Of a stretch of DNA of 64,000 nucleotides, positions 34,159-45,149 are shown piece by piece. The notes below the pieces were generated by a model. The model saw only the letters and a program-made list of their open reading frames with translations, did not search any database and was not told where the DNA came from. Numbering within the stretch: the stretch's first letter is position 1; every line of letters starts with the position of its first letter. The DNA is taken from NCBI GenBank assembly GCA_007570785.1, contig ML662445.1, positions 1,414,614 through 1,478,613 on the forward strand, read 5' to 3'. Both the position numbers and the translations under genes were made by a program. The stretch comes from Antilocapra americana (lineage: Eukaryota > Chordata > Mammalia > Artiodactyla > Antilocapridae).

Positions 34159-35290
34159 ACAGCACCCACCCCAGTTCCATGGGTTTCCTGAGTTGCAGCC
34201 TCTCCAGATATTTGTATACTCCATTTATACTATGCCAGACCACCCTGGGGTGGACCCTTCCTAGAGCAATGAAAGTGGATCTCTATCTAATTGCACTTCT
34301 TTTTTTATTCACTTTTGGCTCTCATTTGAGCCTGTTTCCCCTCTCCCTCTCTCTTTCCAAAGTCCCTAACATCATCGGCATCACCCCCTCTGCCAAGTCC
34401 ACCTCTTTTGCTCCAGGTTCTCCTCAAAGGCTCTGCCCCTCTGCCCTGACCTGGCTCTTTCTCTGGGCCTGTGCTAAAGCTGCCCTGCTGGGCTGGATCC
34501 ATCCTTAGCATGGAGCCACGTTTTCTTCTCTGTTTCTCCATTACCTCGTTTTTCTAAGCAGAAATGTGTGCAATGCTCAGTGTCATCCCAAGAAGCTGCC
34601 TTACGCTTGATGGATAGTTCAGCTGGGTATGGAACTCTGGGTTGAAAGCACATATCTCCTAGAATTTTGAAAGCCGTTACCTAAGATTTAGTTTATGAAG
34701 AGAAATTCAGCGATGGTCTGACTCATTCCTGTGTAGAGAACAATTTCTCTTTCTCTTAGGTGGGCTTTTGGACTCTATTCTTGTTCTAAAATTTCAAAAT
34801 AATATAATCTCTTGTTTCTTTGAAAACCCACATGTAGGGCCAACATGTCACAGTCTCTTTGCAAATAGAGGTGAACATATATCAGCTAGAGGAGTTATTC
34901 CTGCTGTTCTTCAATCATTTTCTCTCCTCTTCAATCCTTTTAATAGGCGATCCTTTCCTACTTGTTCATTAGGAGCACAGAGCAATTTGAAAAGCTGATT
35001 GAGGGTTCTACATACACACAGGGGTTTCCCCTCCCTCTGTGCTCCTGACTTGACAAGGCAGGGCTCGTTTTCCACCTCAGGCCTCATCTGGCCCCTGCCC
35101 CAGACTCAGTCCTGCTCCCCTTTCTGGTCCATTCAGAAAGCTTGGGGGCAAAGAAAGCTCAGCTCGTCTTCCCAACCCTGTTGACATTAGAATAGCCACA
35201 GATGGGAAGTCTGTGGAGTTCATGGTTTCAAATTCATGCGGTGCCCAGGGTGGAGCAGGGTGATGAGCCTGTAAACATGAACATGAGAGT
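34159..35290. other. No gene; part is probably decayed repeat
   Basis: 34595-34690 (GATGGATAGTTCAGCTGGGT, then GAACTCTGGGTTGAAAGC and AGAATTTTGAAAGCC) looks like a widespread old mammalian interspersed repeat, but I cannot assign the family. The rest is unique. Confidence 0.35.
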
Positions 35291-35404
35291 AAGGGTGTGT
35301 GTGTGCATGCATATGTGTGTATGTACATGTGTGCATGCTAGTGTATGTGTGTGACTTTATGTGCATTATGTGTGTATGTGTGTAGTACATGCATGTGTGC
35401 ATGC
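35291..35404. repeat. TG-rich microsatellite next to a SINE 3' tail
   Basis: Degenerate alternating TG/CA/TA sequence lies directly against the 3' end of the minus-strand SINE at 35405, so it probably grew from the SINE tail. Long alternating purine-pyrimidine runs favour Z-DNA. Confidence 0.8.
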
Positions 35405-35618
35405 TAAGTCCGTTCAGTCCTGTCTGACTCTGTGAGACCCCATGGACTGCAGCCCACCAGGCTCCTCTCTCCATGGGATTCTCCAGACAAGAATATTGGA
35501 GTGGGTTGCTGTGCCCTACTCCAGGGGATCTTCCTGACCTAGAGACTGAACCTGCCTCTTGTACATCTCTTGCATTGGCAGGCAGCTTCTTTATTACTGA
35601 GTCACCTGGGAAGCCCAT
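35405..35618 (-). mobile_element. SINE, Bov-tA type
   Basis: Plus-strand text runs from GTTCAGTCCTGTCTGACTCT to GAGTCACCTGGGAAGCCCAT. Near full length. It forms a head-to-head pair with the plus-strand SINE at 35716. Confidence 0.92.
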
Positions 35619-35632
35619 GTTTTGTATATGGA

Positions 35633-35705
35633 TGTGTATATATTTGTGTGTGTGTGTGTGTATGTGTATCTGTATACATGTGTCTGTTTACAAATAAATA
35701 TACAC
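35633..35705. repeat. TG-rich microsatellite
   Basis: Includes a run of about nine TG units at 35645-35662 with TA-containing flanks. It separates the two head-to-head SINEs. Confidence 0.8.
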
Positions 35706-35715
35706 ACATACCTCT

Positions 35716-35921
35716 GACTTCCCTGGGGGCTCAGTGGTAAAGAACCTGCCTGCCAGTGCAGGAGATGCAAGTTTGACCCCTGAGCTGGGAAGATCTCCTG
35801 GAAAAAGAAATGGCAACCCATCCCCATATCCTTGCCTGGGAAATCCCATGGTCAGAAAAGCCTGGTGGGCTATAGTCCATAGGGTCACAAGGAGTCGGAT
35901 CTGACTGAATGACTGAGCACA
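35716..35921 (+). mobile_element. SINE, Bov-tA type
   Basis: ACTTCCCTGGGGGCTCAGTG head, GTTTGACCCCTGAGCTGG B-box region, CTTGCCTGGGAAATCCCATG, and terminal GATCTGACTGAATGACTGAG. Confidence 0.92.
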
Positions 35922-36690
35922 AAGACACATGCACCTCTGTTTCAGCTGTGGTTTCCTTTTCTGTATATATTTTGAGGTTTTTGGCTTTAGTGAGGAGAAA
36001 TACACTAGGCATGATAAACTCCTTTCACAAACAGAGAGAAATAAATACTTCCCACAAAGTGAATCATGAAGCATACTTTCCCAGGAAGCTTCATTATTTT
36101 AAAAGTGTTTTTTTTTTTTTTTTTCATTTTCATTCTGAGGGCCAGGCCAGCCAGGGTACCACTGCAGCTCAGCCATCACTCATGTCCAGCAGGGGCACCA
36201 AGGAGTTGGGGGGCATGTCACATCACCATCAAGCCTAGTGGTCCTGATGCGCTGCAAAGGGGTCAGCTGGCTCCCATAGAAAATATTCTCTTAGCAAGCT
36301 CCCTGGATACCTGATTAGTTTTGTTTCCTTCCTTTTTTTTTTTTTTTTTTTCTGTTTTAAAGGGGAACAATGCAATGGCCCATATTTCTGAGAGTCACCA
36401 TTTGGTGGCAGGATTCACCAAGAGAGGTCCAACAGGGAGATGGAAGGACCCTCATCCCGTGTTTAAACCAGAGGGGTTCTTGCTGGTAGAAGTCACTGCA
36501 GTCCTGAGATGTCCCAACAGGTACAAAGGCCTGTTAAGTCATGTCATTTGAGGACAAGCCTGTAGATGAACTGTGGGTCCCTCATGTCCACTCTCAGGCT
36601 GCACTGCAACTGCCCTGTGAGTGTGGAGAAAACCAACCAGACAGGAAGCAGCGATGGGCGGAGGGAACCATCCTGTGATGGCGGTGGTGG
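35922..36690. other. No gene; two poly(T) tracts
   Basis: T-runs at 36108-36124 and 36333-36351 may be minus-strand poly(A) tails of decayed retroelements. No element body was recognised beside them. Confidence 0.4.
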
Positions 36691-36888
36691 GTTCAGTTGC
36701 TCTGTCATGTCTGATCCTTTGTGATCCCATGGCCTGTAGCCCACCAGGCTCCATGGGATTCTCTAGGCAAAAACACTGGAGTAAGTTCCCATTTCCTCCT
36801 CCAGGGGATCTTCCCGACTGAGGGATTGAACCCAGGTCTCCTGCATTGCAGGCGGATTCTTTACCAGCTGAGCCACCAGGGAAGCCCA
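36691..36888 (-). mobile_element. SINE, Bov-tA type
   Basis: Plus-strand text runs from GTTCAGTTGCTCTGTCATGT through AGGGATTGAACCCAGGTCTC to GAGCCACCAGGGAAGCCC. Confidence 0.93.
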
Positions 36889-37034
36889 TTTATCCTGTAG
36901 AAATCTGACATGAAGTTGGCCACTTATACTTAATGCTTTCTCAGTCTTTCCAGAAAATGACCAACCCCCATTCAGGTTTCTTCTGGATGAAGAGCAGCAG
37001 CATCTCCCTGAAGCTTTTATTTCATCTGTGTCCA
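36889..37034. other. No gene recognised
   Basis: Short unique stretch. Confidence 0.35.
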
Positions 37035-37105
37035 GATGTCCTCACCACCCAGCACAGAGCCAGCAGGGAAGGGTGCTCACTAAAGGTCACCTAATGAATG
37101 GATCG
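37035..37105 (+). mobile_element. Possible L2 or MIR 3' end
   Basis: CCCAGCACAGAGCCAGCAGG, then GGTGCTCACTAAAGG and AATGAATGGATCG follow the usual 3' end of these old elements. Confidence 0.38.
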
Positions 37106-37968
37106 ATTTTTGTTCATGGGAAGGTCAAGATGAGGCCCATTTCATGAGTCTGAAAGTCTCCGGTATCCCAGACAGCATCAGGAGGCAGGTTTGGGAAGCA
37201 CCTTTCCACGTGGCAGCAGACACCAAGTGGGAAGTCCTGAGCTCTCGCTTCCTGTCCTGATTGAAACACGTGATTTACCCTGACGGCCCTCAGTCTGGAC
37301 TGCAGCCCATTACTGACATGTAGGTGACAGCTGGGTCCTGTCTCTGCGGCTGATGGCATTCGCGTGCCAGGCCTGGGTCTGTAGTCAGGATGGTCATCAC
37401 AGATTTGGGAGTCACAGAGCTGGCTTCCTGGCAGAGCCACCAACTGTGGAAGGAACCGCACCCACTGACTTACCTCTTGGGTCCATGTTCCTTTGAGAGC
37501 TCTGAGGGTCATGCTTTTAATGAGGCTGAGGCTGTGACGATGTTCATTATAGGTTTCTTATATGTATGTATATTATAGCATAGGTCCTGGGAGATTTCAA
37601 ACTGCGTAAAGGGATGACAGACCGTCGGTTGTCCCTGTGCCATACGTTGTACCCTGAATTCTGAATGTCCCTCTCTCCATCTTCCCCGGGAAGACCCCAA
37701 GGTCAGGGATGGAGGCTTGGATGAGCTGGCCATCAGCTCTAGGGCTGGGCGGTAGGATGGATTCTGTCGGAGCTGGGCTTCCAAGGCACCCTGCGCTGGG
37801 GGCTCAGCACACAGTGGCTGCACAAGAAATGCTACTCTCATCTTTATTTCTTCCATAACTGTGCCCTGTGGGATTCTGAATCCTTCTTTCAGGAACCACA
37901 TCTTATTTTTAGAATCTTTCCCCCAAATAGCATATGCTAAGTAATAGTCTATTTTTATTAAGAAGAGC
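37106..37968. other. No gene recognised
   Basis: The minus-strand frames at 37114-37512 and 37509-38012 have no domain similarity; the second runs into a SINE. Confidence 0.45.
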
Positions 37969-38172
37969 AAAGGTGACTCAGTAGTAAAGAATCTGGCTGC
38001 AATGCAAGACATGCAGGAGACCCAGGTTCAATCCCTGGGTTGGAAGCTCCCCTGGAGGAAGAAATGGCAACCCACTGCAGTATTCTTGCCTGGAGAATCT
38101 CATGGACAGAGGAGCCTGGTGAGCTACTCTCCAGGAGGTCATAAAGAGTTGGACATGACTGAGTACATGAGC
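37969..38172 (+). mobile_element. SINE, Bov-tA type
   Basis: GTGACTCAGTAGTAAAGAAT head, GGTTCAATCCCTGGGTTGG, CTTGCCTGGAGAATCTCATG, and terminal TTGGACATGACTGAGTACAT. Confidence 0.92.
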
Positions 38173-40539
38173 CATAAATATACAATATTACAGAAGTGTA
38201 CACATTTATGTGTGTGTATTTATCACCTCCTGATCAATCTGAAAACCTGGGTTGAGCCCCTCATCCCATCTGTCCACTTTGTCCAGGTCTCCCCAGCTCC
38301 TCCCCACCTGAGATGCTTTGTGTAGGTTGCCCTGTGACCTCTGGTCCACTCGGTGGCAGTAGGCTTCATTTCTGAACACACTCCAGATGAGGGGCCTTGC
38401 CCATGGGACCATCCTACAGCCCTCCCACCGCCCCCAGCTCCACAGGGTGCAGAGCAGCATCAACACTTCCAAAAGCCCCGCACCCTGCGACTCAGCTCCG
38501 GCTGCAGCCTCCCTACCTCCTCCGTGATGGCCCGTGTGTTCCTGATTCTGTCCTGGGAAGCAATGACTGACTCAGTGAGTCTTGCATGTGATCTGCTCTG
38601 CATGCTGGGGTCTCATGGGATTCCGTCGCCCCAGGAAGGGTCTTCTCCCTTCACCCTCACCTACTTGGAGCACATGAGCTTGGCCACTGCCGTCTTGAAG
38701 CACCAGGGTCCCAACTGTCACACTTTTTCATTGTGAGGTGACACAGCTTGCCAGGCCTGCTTCCTGTGGGGTCTGTCTCTCACAAGGGGTGGGAAACAAA
38801 AAATGAAAGAATGATGGCTCAGTTTCAGAAACTGGAATCAGGGCCTGGCTGGTGATGATCACCTGCAGGCCCAGTCATGCCACGTGGGGAATGATGGCCT
38901 CACCCCAATGGGCATCAGAGGCAACTGTCCCCTTGTGCCCCGAGCTGCCGCTGAGCCTCAGTTCTCCATTCACAGTGGACGGGCGTTAATCTGTCATGTA
39001 TGTCTGTGTCTGTGAGTGGGTGTGTCCACCACATGGGTGAAGAGTGAATGACACATGACAGCAGGCGGTGGGTACATCACAGCTATCTTCGAGAATGTAC
39101 ATTCTTCCTACTCCCCTGGATGATCACTCCAGCACAGAGTGATTCTCATCCAGCAACTTCGTGTCAGGGAACCAAAACCACTGAGGCCCCCGCCCTGGGA
39201 ACCAGCCACCTTGTTCTACGAGATGATAAGCAAATGTGTATTGCAGACCACCAGCCTCTCCCTTCCACCCGGGACATCTTTGTGGGGGCTGGGTTTGTGG
39301 GCAGCCTTTCCTTTTCTTATAAATAGGGAGTTTCTGACCCAGTAGCCTGCCCATGATGTCGTGCTACTAAATTTGAGTGACAGTCATGAAACGCTCCCAT
39401 AATCAGTGACACGGGATGATTTTCTGCTGCTGACAAGCCTGCGTATTGAGTATGATAACGGTTACTCTGTCTTCATCCTCTGCTATAGAATAATATCAAT
39501 CCATTTGATGGTCTGGCCCAGGCAGCCCCGCTCTTCTGTATCAATCTTCATAGGGTGCTGCCTGTTGTCTAAGAGAAAGCCTGAAACAAGGTCATTCCAT
39601 CACTCTTCACAGCTGAGATGCTCCTTCAGGACCCAAGCTCCAGTCACTGTTCCGCTGCGGTGCAGAGAAGCCAGCGTGCTAATCACAGCAGAAGTACCTA
39701 AATATCCTCAGAATGAAGCCACCAACAGACCACACACAGGAATAAAGATAGAGCCGGGTCAAGCTGTGGCATCCACTAGCTAAAAGTGAAAACATTCGTG
39801 GTAGAGGTGGAGGAGGGGAGAAAGGACCCTATTCAGTGATGAGTTTTCTCTAAGTGTCTTCTGCTGGGACCACTATGCTGTTTCCTGGAAGGATGTTCAC
39901 CATGCAAGGGAGCTTCTCAAAACTTTCAAATAGGGCACCCATTTCCATGTTGGGTGAACAATTGCCCCATGAGTATCTTCTTCAGTTTCCCCTAAATTAA
40001 AACCAAAATAAACATGCTTTTAAACCAACATTGGAAGGGATGCATTGTATCTGAAATCAGCAGTGGTTGTGCCAGAGGGGCGGTGAACCTGTATGCGCTG
40101 CCACCTCGTGTTTAAATAATCAGAACAGTGGGAAGGGAGAGAAGCCAGCACTGGTATCGCGCTCCTTCATTCCTGCTCTGCCTTGAGAAGTTTTACCTCC
40201 CATGACAGTGAGTCTCTCTGCGCAATCAAAGAGAACTAAGACCAAAATGATACCTGCATCCTCTAGAAACTTTTCCAATAAGACTGGGCTGGGCTAGGGT
40301 ACTGCTCAGAGATGCGGAAATAAATTTTGGGACCACAGCTGTAAATCTACTGAGAGTGTCTGAGGGATGTCTCCCTGGCAGTTTCAAAATGGAAATCTCA
40401 GCTTTTAGAATTCACTGAAGCACTTCAATTTCCTATGAAGGCAAAAGGACCATTTCTAAGAACTAAGAGAGCACCAGGTGATGGCTAGTTTACCAGTGGG
40501 ATCTCCACTGACCTCCAGCGCCCTTGAGTTCAGCTCCTC
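38173..40539. other. No gene recognised; unique sequence
   Basis: No named repeat. 39370-39560 is repeat-free with conserved-looking AT-rich text (CCCATAATCAGTGACACGGG), but no frame or motif cluster is decisive. Confidence 0.4.
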
Positions 40540-40920
40540 GCCATGCAGGCGGCAAATGTGCTGTCATCCCAGCGCCTACATCACAGCTCTTTCAGAGGAA
40601 GGACGTATTATTACAGTCATTCGCCTGAATTACTCTGGGAATCGCTCATGGTGACGTGGGGGATGAAGAGACTTTGTCATTTTCGAGGGATGTGCCATCC
40701 CTGCTGGCCAGGTGCCAAGAAACATGTTAATTATTTCCCTTAATACCAAACCTTTAGGCTTTAAATACAGTCTCTCAGAAACCCAGGAAACAGATGTTCG
40801 GCAGTATAATACACGTGAAAAGCCCAATCTGATATTATTTAGGTGTGCCGATGGGAATTCCAGGGTGTCGGTAGTGCATAATAGGGCTTTTTGGCACATC
40901 TGTGGCTTAGGATCTGACCC
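40540..40920. promoter_or_regulatory. Candidate conserved noncoding island
   Basis: Repeat-free and AT-rich with scattered CpGs (GGTGACGTGGGGG near 40651 containing a CRE-like half-site, TTTTCGAGGG at 40680). It also holds homeodomain-type ATGTTAATTATTTCCCTTAA at 40723-40742 and TTTAGGCTTTAAATAC. Overlapping short frames disagree. Conservation not measured. Confidence 0.3.
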
Positions 40921-41028
40921 CTGTTCGGCTTGTCGTGTGTCTGTTTGTCTCTTACTTGTAAGCAGCACAGGAAGAGCAACTTCTGAATTATTTCTTCTTC
41001 ATTTAATTTGGGTGCAGTTTTTATACAT
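40921..41028. other. No gene recognised
   Basis: Short unique stretch. Confidence 0.35.
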
Positions 41029-41049
41029 AAACACACACACACACACACA
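41029..41049. repeat. (AC)n microsatellite
   Basis: About ten uninterrupted AC units. No SINE adjoins it. Confidence 0.9.
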
Positions 41050-42245
41050 AGTTCTTGTTGCAATATTAGAAAGACACAAAATAATATTAAAGGACTTAAA
41101 ATTCATACCATATGGGTGTATGTGAGAGAAGATGCAGGGATTATTTTCCTGTTTTCAAGATTAAATAGTCGCCTTTTTGATAACATTAGAACCAAGCTGT
41201 GTGTTAGTTCATTAGCTTTTTTAAAAGGTAGGAGACCACAGGTAGCAAACGCATCAACACTGTGTTCGTAAAGTGCTCCTGGTTTCTATAAAAGATTTGT
41301 GAACACAATTAGCCTCGCTTCTAATGCAGGCTATTCCTTTAGGTCCTGATGGAGTAAGCGTTCCTCTGCTCCTGAAAATCTAACAGGCAGTTTTGCAACG
41401 TCACCAATGTTTTCAACCATCTGAATACCACTAATTCAATTAAGCTCATAAACTCCCTGCCCCGGTCCTTCAGACATGCAGCTCCACCCGGGAGAAGGGA
41501 CGAGCTGAGCTGTCCCGGTGAGATATGGCTCAATCAAGAGCCAAAGTTTTACGTGTCAGTTTTGATATATCTGATAATAGCTGCAGGTTGTTTTGCAATG
41601 TCCAATGTTCTGTGAAGATGGGCTTTTCATATTCTTTATTGTTTTTTACTGACAAAACGTTGCCTGGACTTTTGCAGTTTTGTGAAATGAAACAATAGAA
41701 AAAAACAGTATATAATCTCACTCTTACACACCTAAGTGGGCTCTCCCTTCCTGTGGCTAGTTTTGGTCAGGATATAATGATTTCCTGTTCATTGATCCAT
41801 CATAAGCAGGCCTTGTGATTGAACACGCCCCACACCAGACGCCACAACTCACTCGGGCACGCAGATGTGCACATGGCACCCCGAGCTGCTGGGCACCGTG
41901 ACCCTCCCTCACCGGCCTTCAGAGCCGTGGACAGAGTGAGAGAAAGAGCCGGCCTTTCCAGATTGTGTAAAGCCTTCCCCGGCATCTACTCATCTAGTGG
42001 ATGGCGTGTTTATACTGCAGGCAACTTGCTGCTTCTGAACAAAGCCTAATTCCTTCCTTTCTCTCACTGCTGTTGTCCAGCCTCAGTCTCTGGCTGGGAA
42101 TCCAAGCTCGGCTTCAAGCCCTTGAAGGCCGAGGCCACCTGGGATCCTATCTCTCAGTCTGTCTCTCTGCTCCTCCAAACAGCTGAGGAACTAGAATGTG
42201 AACCACTAGTTTCAGTCTTCAGATCTCTAGATTGTCTTTTCTCAG
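41050..42245. other. No gene recognised
   Basis: Unique sequence. Short overlapping frames only. Confidence 0.4.
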
Positions 42246-42257
42246 TCTTTACTGATA
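42246..42257. repeat. Target-site duplication, left copy, of BovB
   Basis: TCTTTACTGATA, repeated exactly at 43843-43854. Confidence 0.8.
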
Positions 42258-43842
42258 GTTCAGTTCAGTCACTCAGTCGTGTCCAACTCTTTGCAACCCC
42301 ATGAACTGCAGCATACCAGGCCTCCCTGTCCATCAACAACTCCCAGAGTCTACCCAAATCTATGCTCATTGAGTCGGTGATGCCATCCAGCCATCTCATC
42401 CTCTGTCGTCCCCTTCTCCTCCTGCCCCCAATCCTTCCCAGCATTAGGGTCTTTTCCAATGAGTCAACTCTTTGAATCAGGTGGCCAAAGTACTGGAGTT
42501 TCATCTTCAACATCAGTCCTTCCAATGAACATCCAGGACTGATCTCCTTTAGGATAGACTGTTTGGATCTCCTTGCAGTCCAAGAGTCTCAAGAGTCTTC
42601 TCTAACACCACAGTTCAAAAGCATCAATTCTTTGGTGCTCACCCTTCTTCACCATCCAACTCTCATATCTATACATGACAACTGGAAAAACCATAGCCTT
42701 GACTAGATGGATCTTTGTTGGCAAAGTAATGTCTCTGCTTTTAAATATGCTATCTAGTTTGGTCATAACTTTCCTTCCAAGGAGTAGGCGTCTTTTAATT
42801 TCATGGCTGCAGTCACCATCTGCAGTGATTTTGGAGCCCCCCAAAATAAAGTCTGTCACTGTTTCCACTGTTTCCCCATCTATTTCCCATGAAGTGATGG
42901 GACCGGATCCCATGATCTTAGTTTCCTGAATGTTGAGCTTTAAGCCAACTTTTTACTCTCTTCTTTCACTTTCATCATGAGGCTTTTTAGTTCTTCTTCA
43001 CTTTCTGCCATAAGGGTGGTGTCAACTGCATGTCTGAGGTTATTGATATTTCTCCAAGCAATCTTGATTCCAGCTTGTGCTTCTTCCAACCCAGTGTTTC
43101 TCATGATGTACTCTGAATATAAGTTAAATAAACAGGGTGACAATATACAGCCTTGACATACTCCTTTTCCTATTTCCATGTCCAGTTCTAACTGTTCCTT
43201 CCTGACCTGCATACATGTTTCCCAAGAGACAGGTCAGATGGTCTGATATTCCCATCTCTTTCAGAATTTTTCACAGTTTATTGTGATCCACACAGTCAAA
43301 GGCTTTGGCATAGTCAATAAAGCAGAAATAGATGTTTTTCTGGAACTCTCTTGCTTTTTCGATGATCCAGCAGATGTTGGCAACTTGATCTCTGGTTCCT
43401 CTGCCTTTTCTAAAACCAGCTTGAACATCTGGAAGTTCACGGTTCACATATTGGTGAAGCCTGGCTTGGAGAACTTTGAGCATCACTTTACTAGTGTGTG
43501 AGATGAGTGCAATTGTGTGGTAGTTTGAGCATTCTTTGGCATTGCCTTTCTTTGGGATTGGAATGAAAACTGCCCTTTTCCAGTCCTGTGGCCACTGCTG
43601 AGTTTTCCAAATTTGCTGGCATATTGGGTGCAGCACTTTCACAGCATCATCTTTCAGGATTTGAAATAGCTCGACTGGAATTCCATCACCTCCACTAGCT
43701 TTGCTTGTATTGATGCTTTGTAAGGCCCACTTGACTTCACATTCCAGGTTGTCTGGCTCTAGGTGAGTGATCACACCATCGTGATTATCTGAGTCATGAA
43801 GATCTTTTTTGTACATTTCTTCTGTGTATTCTTGCCACCTCT
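42258..43842 (-). mobile_element. BovB (RTE-type) LINE, 5'-truncated and inactive
   Basis: About 1.6 kb of the 3' half of BovB on the minus strand, in order. Frame 43271-43816 carries the start of the reverse transcriptase (GFRKGRGTRDQ block and motif A as FIDYAKAFD). Frame 42940-43212 follows, where the catalytic Y-A-D-D position reads H-A-V-D. Frame 42602-42913 and the C-terminal frame 42265-42525 (…[17 protein letters not shown]…) complete it. The pieces lie in different frames, the active-site aspartate is lost and the 5' part with the endonuclease is absent, so it cannot be mobile. It ends in the 3' tail shared with ruminant SINEs. Confidence 0.95.
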
Positions 43843-43854
43843 TCTTTACTGATA
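43843..43854. repeat. Target-site duplication, right copy, of BovB
   Basis: Exact 12-bp match to 42246-42257. Confidence 0.8.
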
Positions 43855-44942
43855 ACTAGATTATTTTTAATCTAATAGGTGAGAAATGCTTTTTTATTTT
43901 TTTAGCTGTCATTTCTTTCACTATTTGTGAGAATGAACTTTTTTTTCAGATATTTTATTGTTATTCATTCTTTTCTTCATCTAATTATCTCTTTATATCC
44001 TTATGATTTTAGTTGTGTTTTTTATTTATGAACATTTTTGCCATGTTTGTAGTAAGTATACACTTTAGTCTCTTTTCATTGTTTGGCCTATAAATGTTTC
44101 ATAACTGTTTTAGTAGGTTAGTTATTACAAATCATAAAAAGTAGAGGGTATTCTAATTCTATTTGAAAGTGATGACAGCTGTACATGTGTTTTCTATGAA
44201 ATTTTGGAACCTTTGGTCAAGTAGGTAACTTATTGTAATAAATTATTACTTTGCTAGAAATGTGCTTTCAATTTATCTAAGTTATTCTGAAGCAATGTAG
44301 AGAACTCATGGGGAGTTTTAAAGATTATATTAAACTTACAAAAAAGAACCTAAGGAAACATTTGTCACAGAGTGACACAGGATGTGCCCACTGCAGCTCT
44401 GTTTGAAATACTTTTGAATGCCCAGGGGTTAAAATGGATGAGTGGAGCAGCTGTCAATATAAAGTCTATACATTTGTACCATCATTGTTCCACTGTGCAA
44501 AAATACACATTGTATTAGTGAAGACAGGAAGGAAACATGAGAATAGGACAGAATAGAAAAATGGGTGATGTTCTAGGATGTGGGCATATTTTTCTAATTT
44601 TTTTTATTTTTTTAATACCATTACTAGTGTTCTAAAATTTTTCCTCATAAAATCTAAATGAAAATAACAAAAAAAAACCAAAGAAAAGAATCAAAACTGA
44701 AATTAAAATTATTTTGGAAGGGGTATTTTAGGTTAACTAAGGCTGGTCTCTTGATTGCATGCAGAAGCATAGACGTGACGGAGCTAAACCCCACAGTGTG
44801 TGATGAACGAAGTGGCTGGTTGGTATACAGCTCACTTGGTTCCCTTGAGGACACTGCTCTGCCCAAACTGAGTGTACTCCCAGAGTTGTTTTACTGCTGT
44901 TGGCTCAATACCATCTAGTTGATACCACTCCAGCAATGAACC
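43855..44942. other. No gene; AT-rich, probably old repeat in part
   Basis: T-rich text at 43880-44060 resembles antisense old L1 but no landmark is firm. 44330-44640 may be another decayed element. Nothing coding. Confidence 0.35.
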
Positions 44943-45149
44943 AGGCTTCCTTGGTGGCTCAGATGATAAAGAATCTGCCTACAAGGCAGAAAACCTGGGT
45001 TCGATCCTGGGATTAGGAAGATCCCCTGGAGAAGAGAATGGCAACCCACATCCGTATTCTTGCTTAGAAAATTCCCTGGACAGAGGAGCCTGGTGGGCTA
45101 CAGTTCACTGGGTCGCAAAGAGTCGGACCCAGCTGAGCTACTAGCACAG
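44943..45149 (+). mobile_element. SINE, Bov-tA type
   Basis: AGGCTTCCTTGGTGGCTCAG head, GGGTTCGATCCTGGGATTAG, GGACAGAGGAGCCTGGTGGG, and terminal GTCGGACCCAGCTGAGC. A 7-bp CAATGAA at 44934-44940 and 45159-45165 may be a decayed target-site duplication. Confidence 0.93.
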
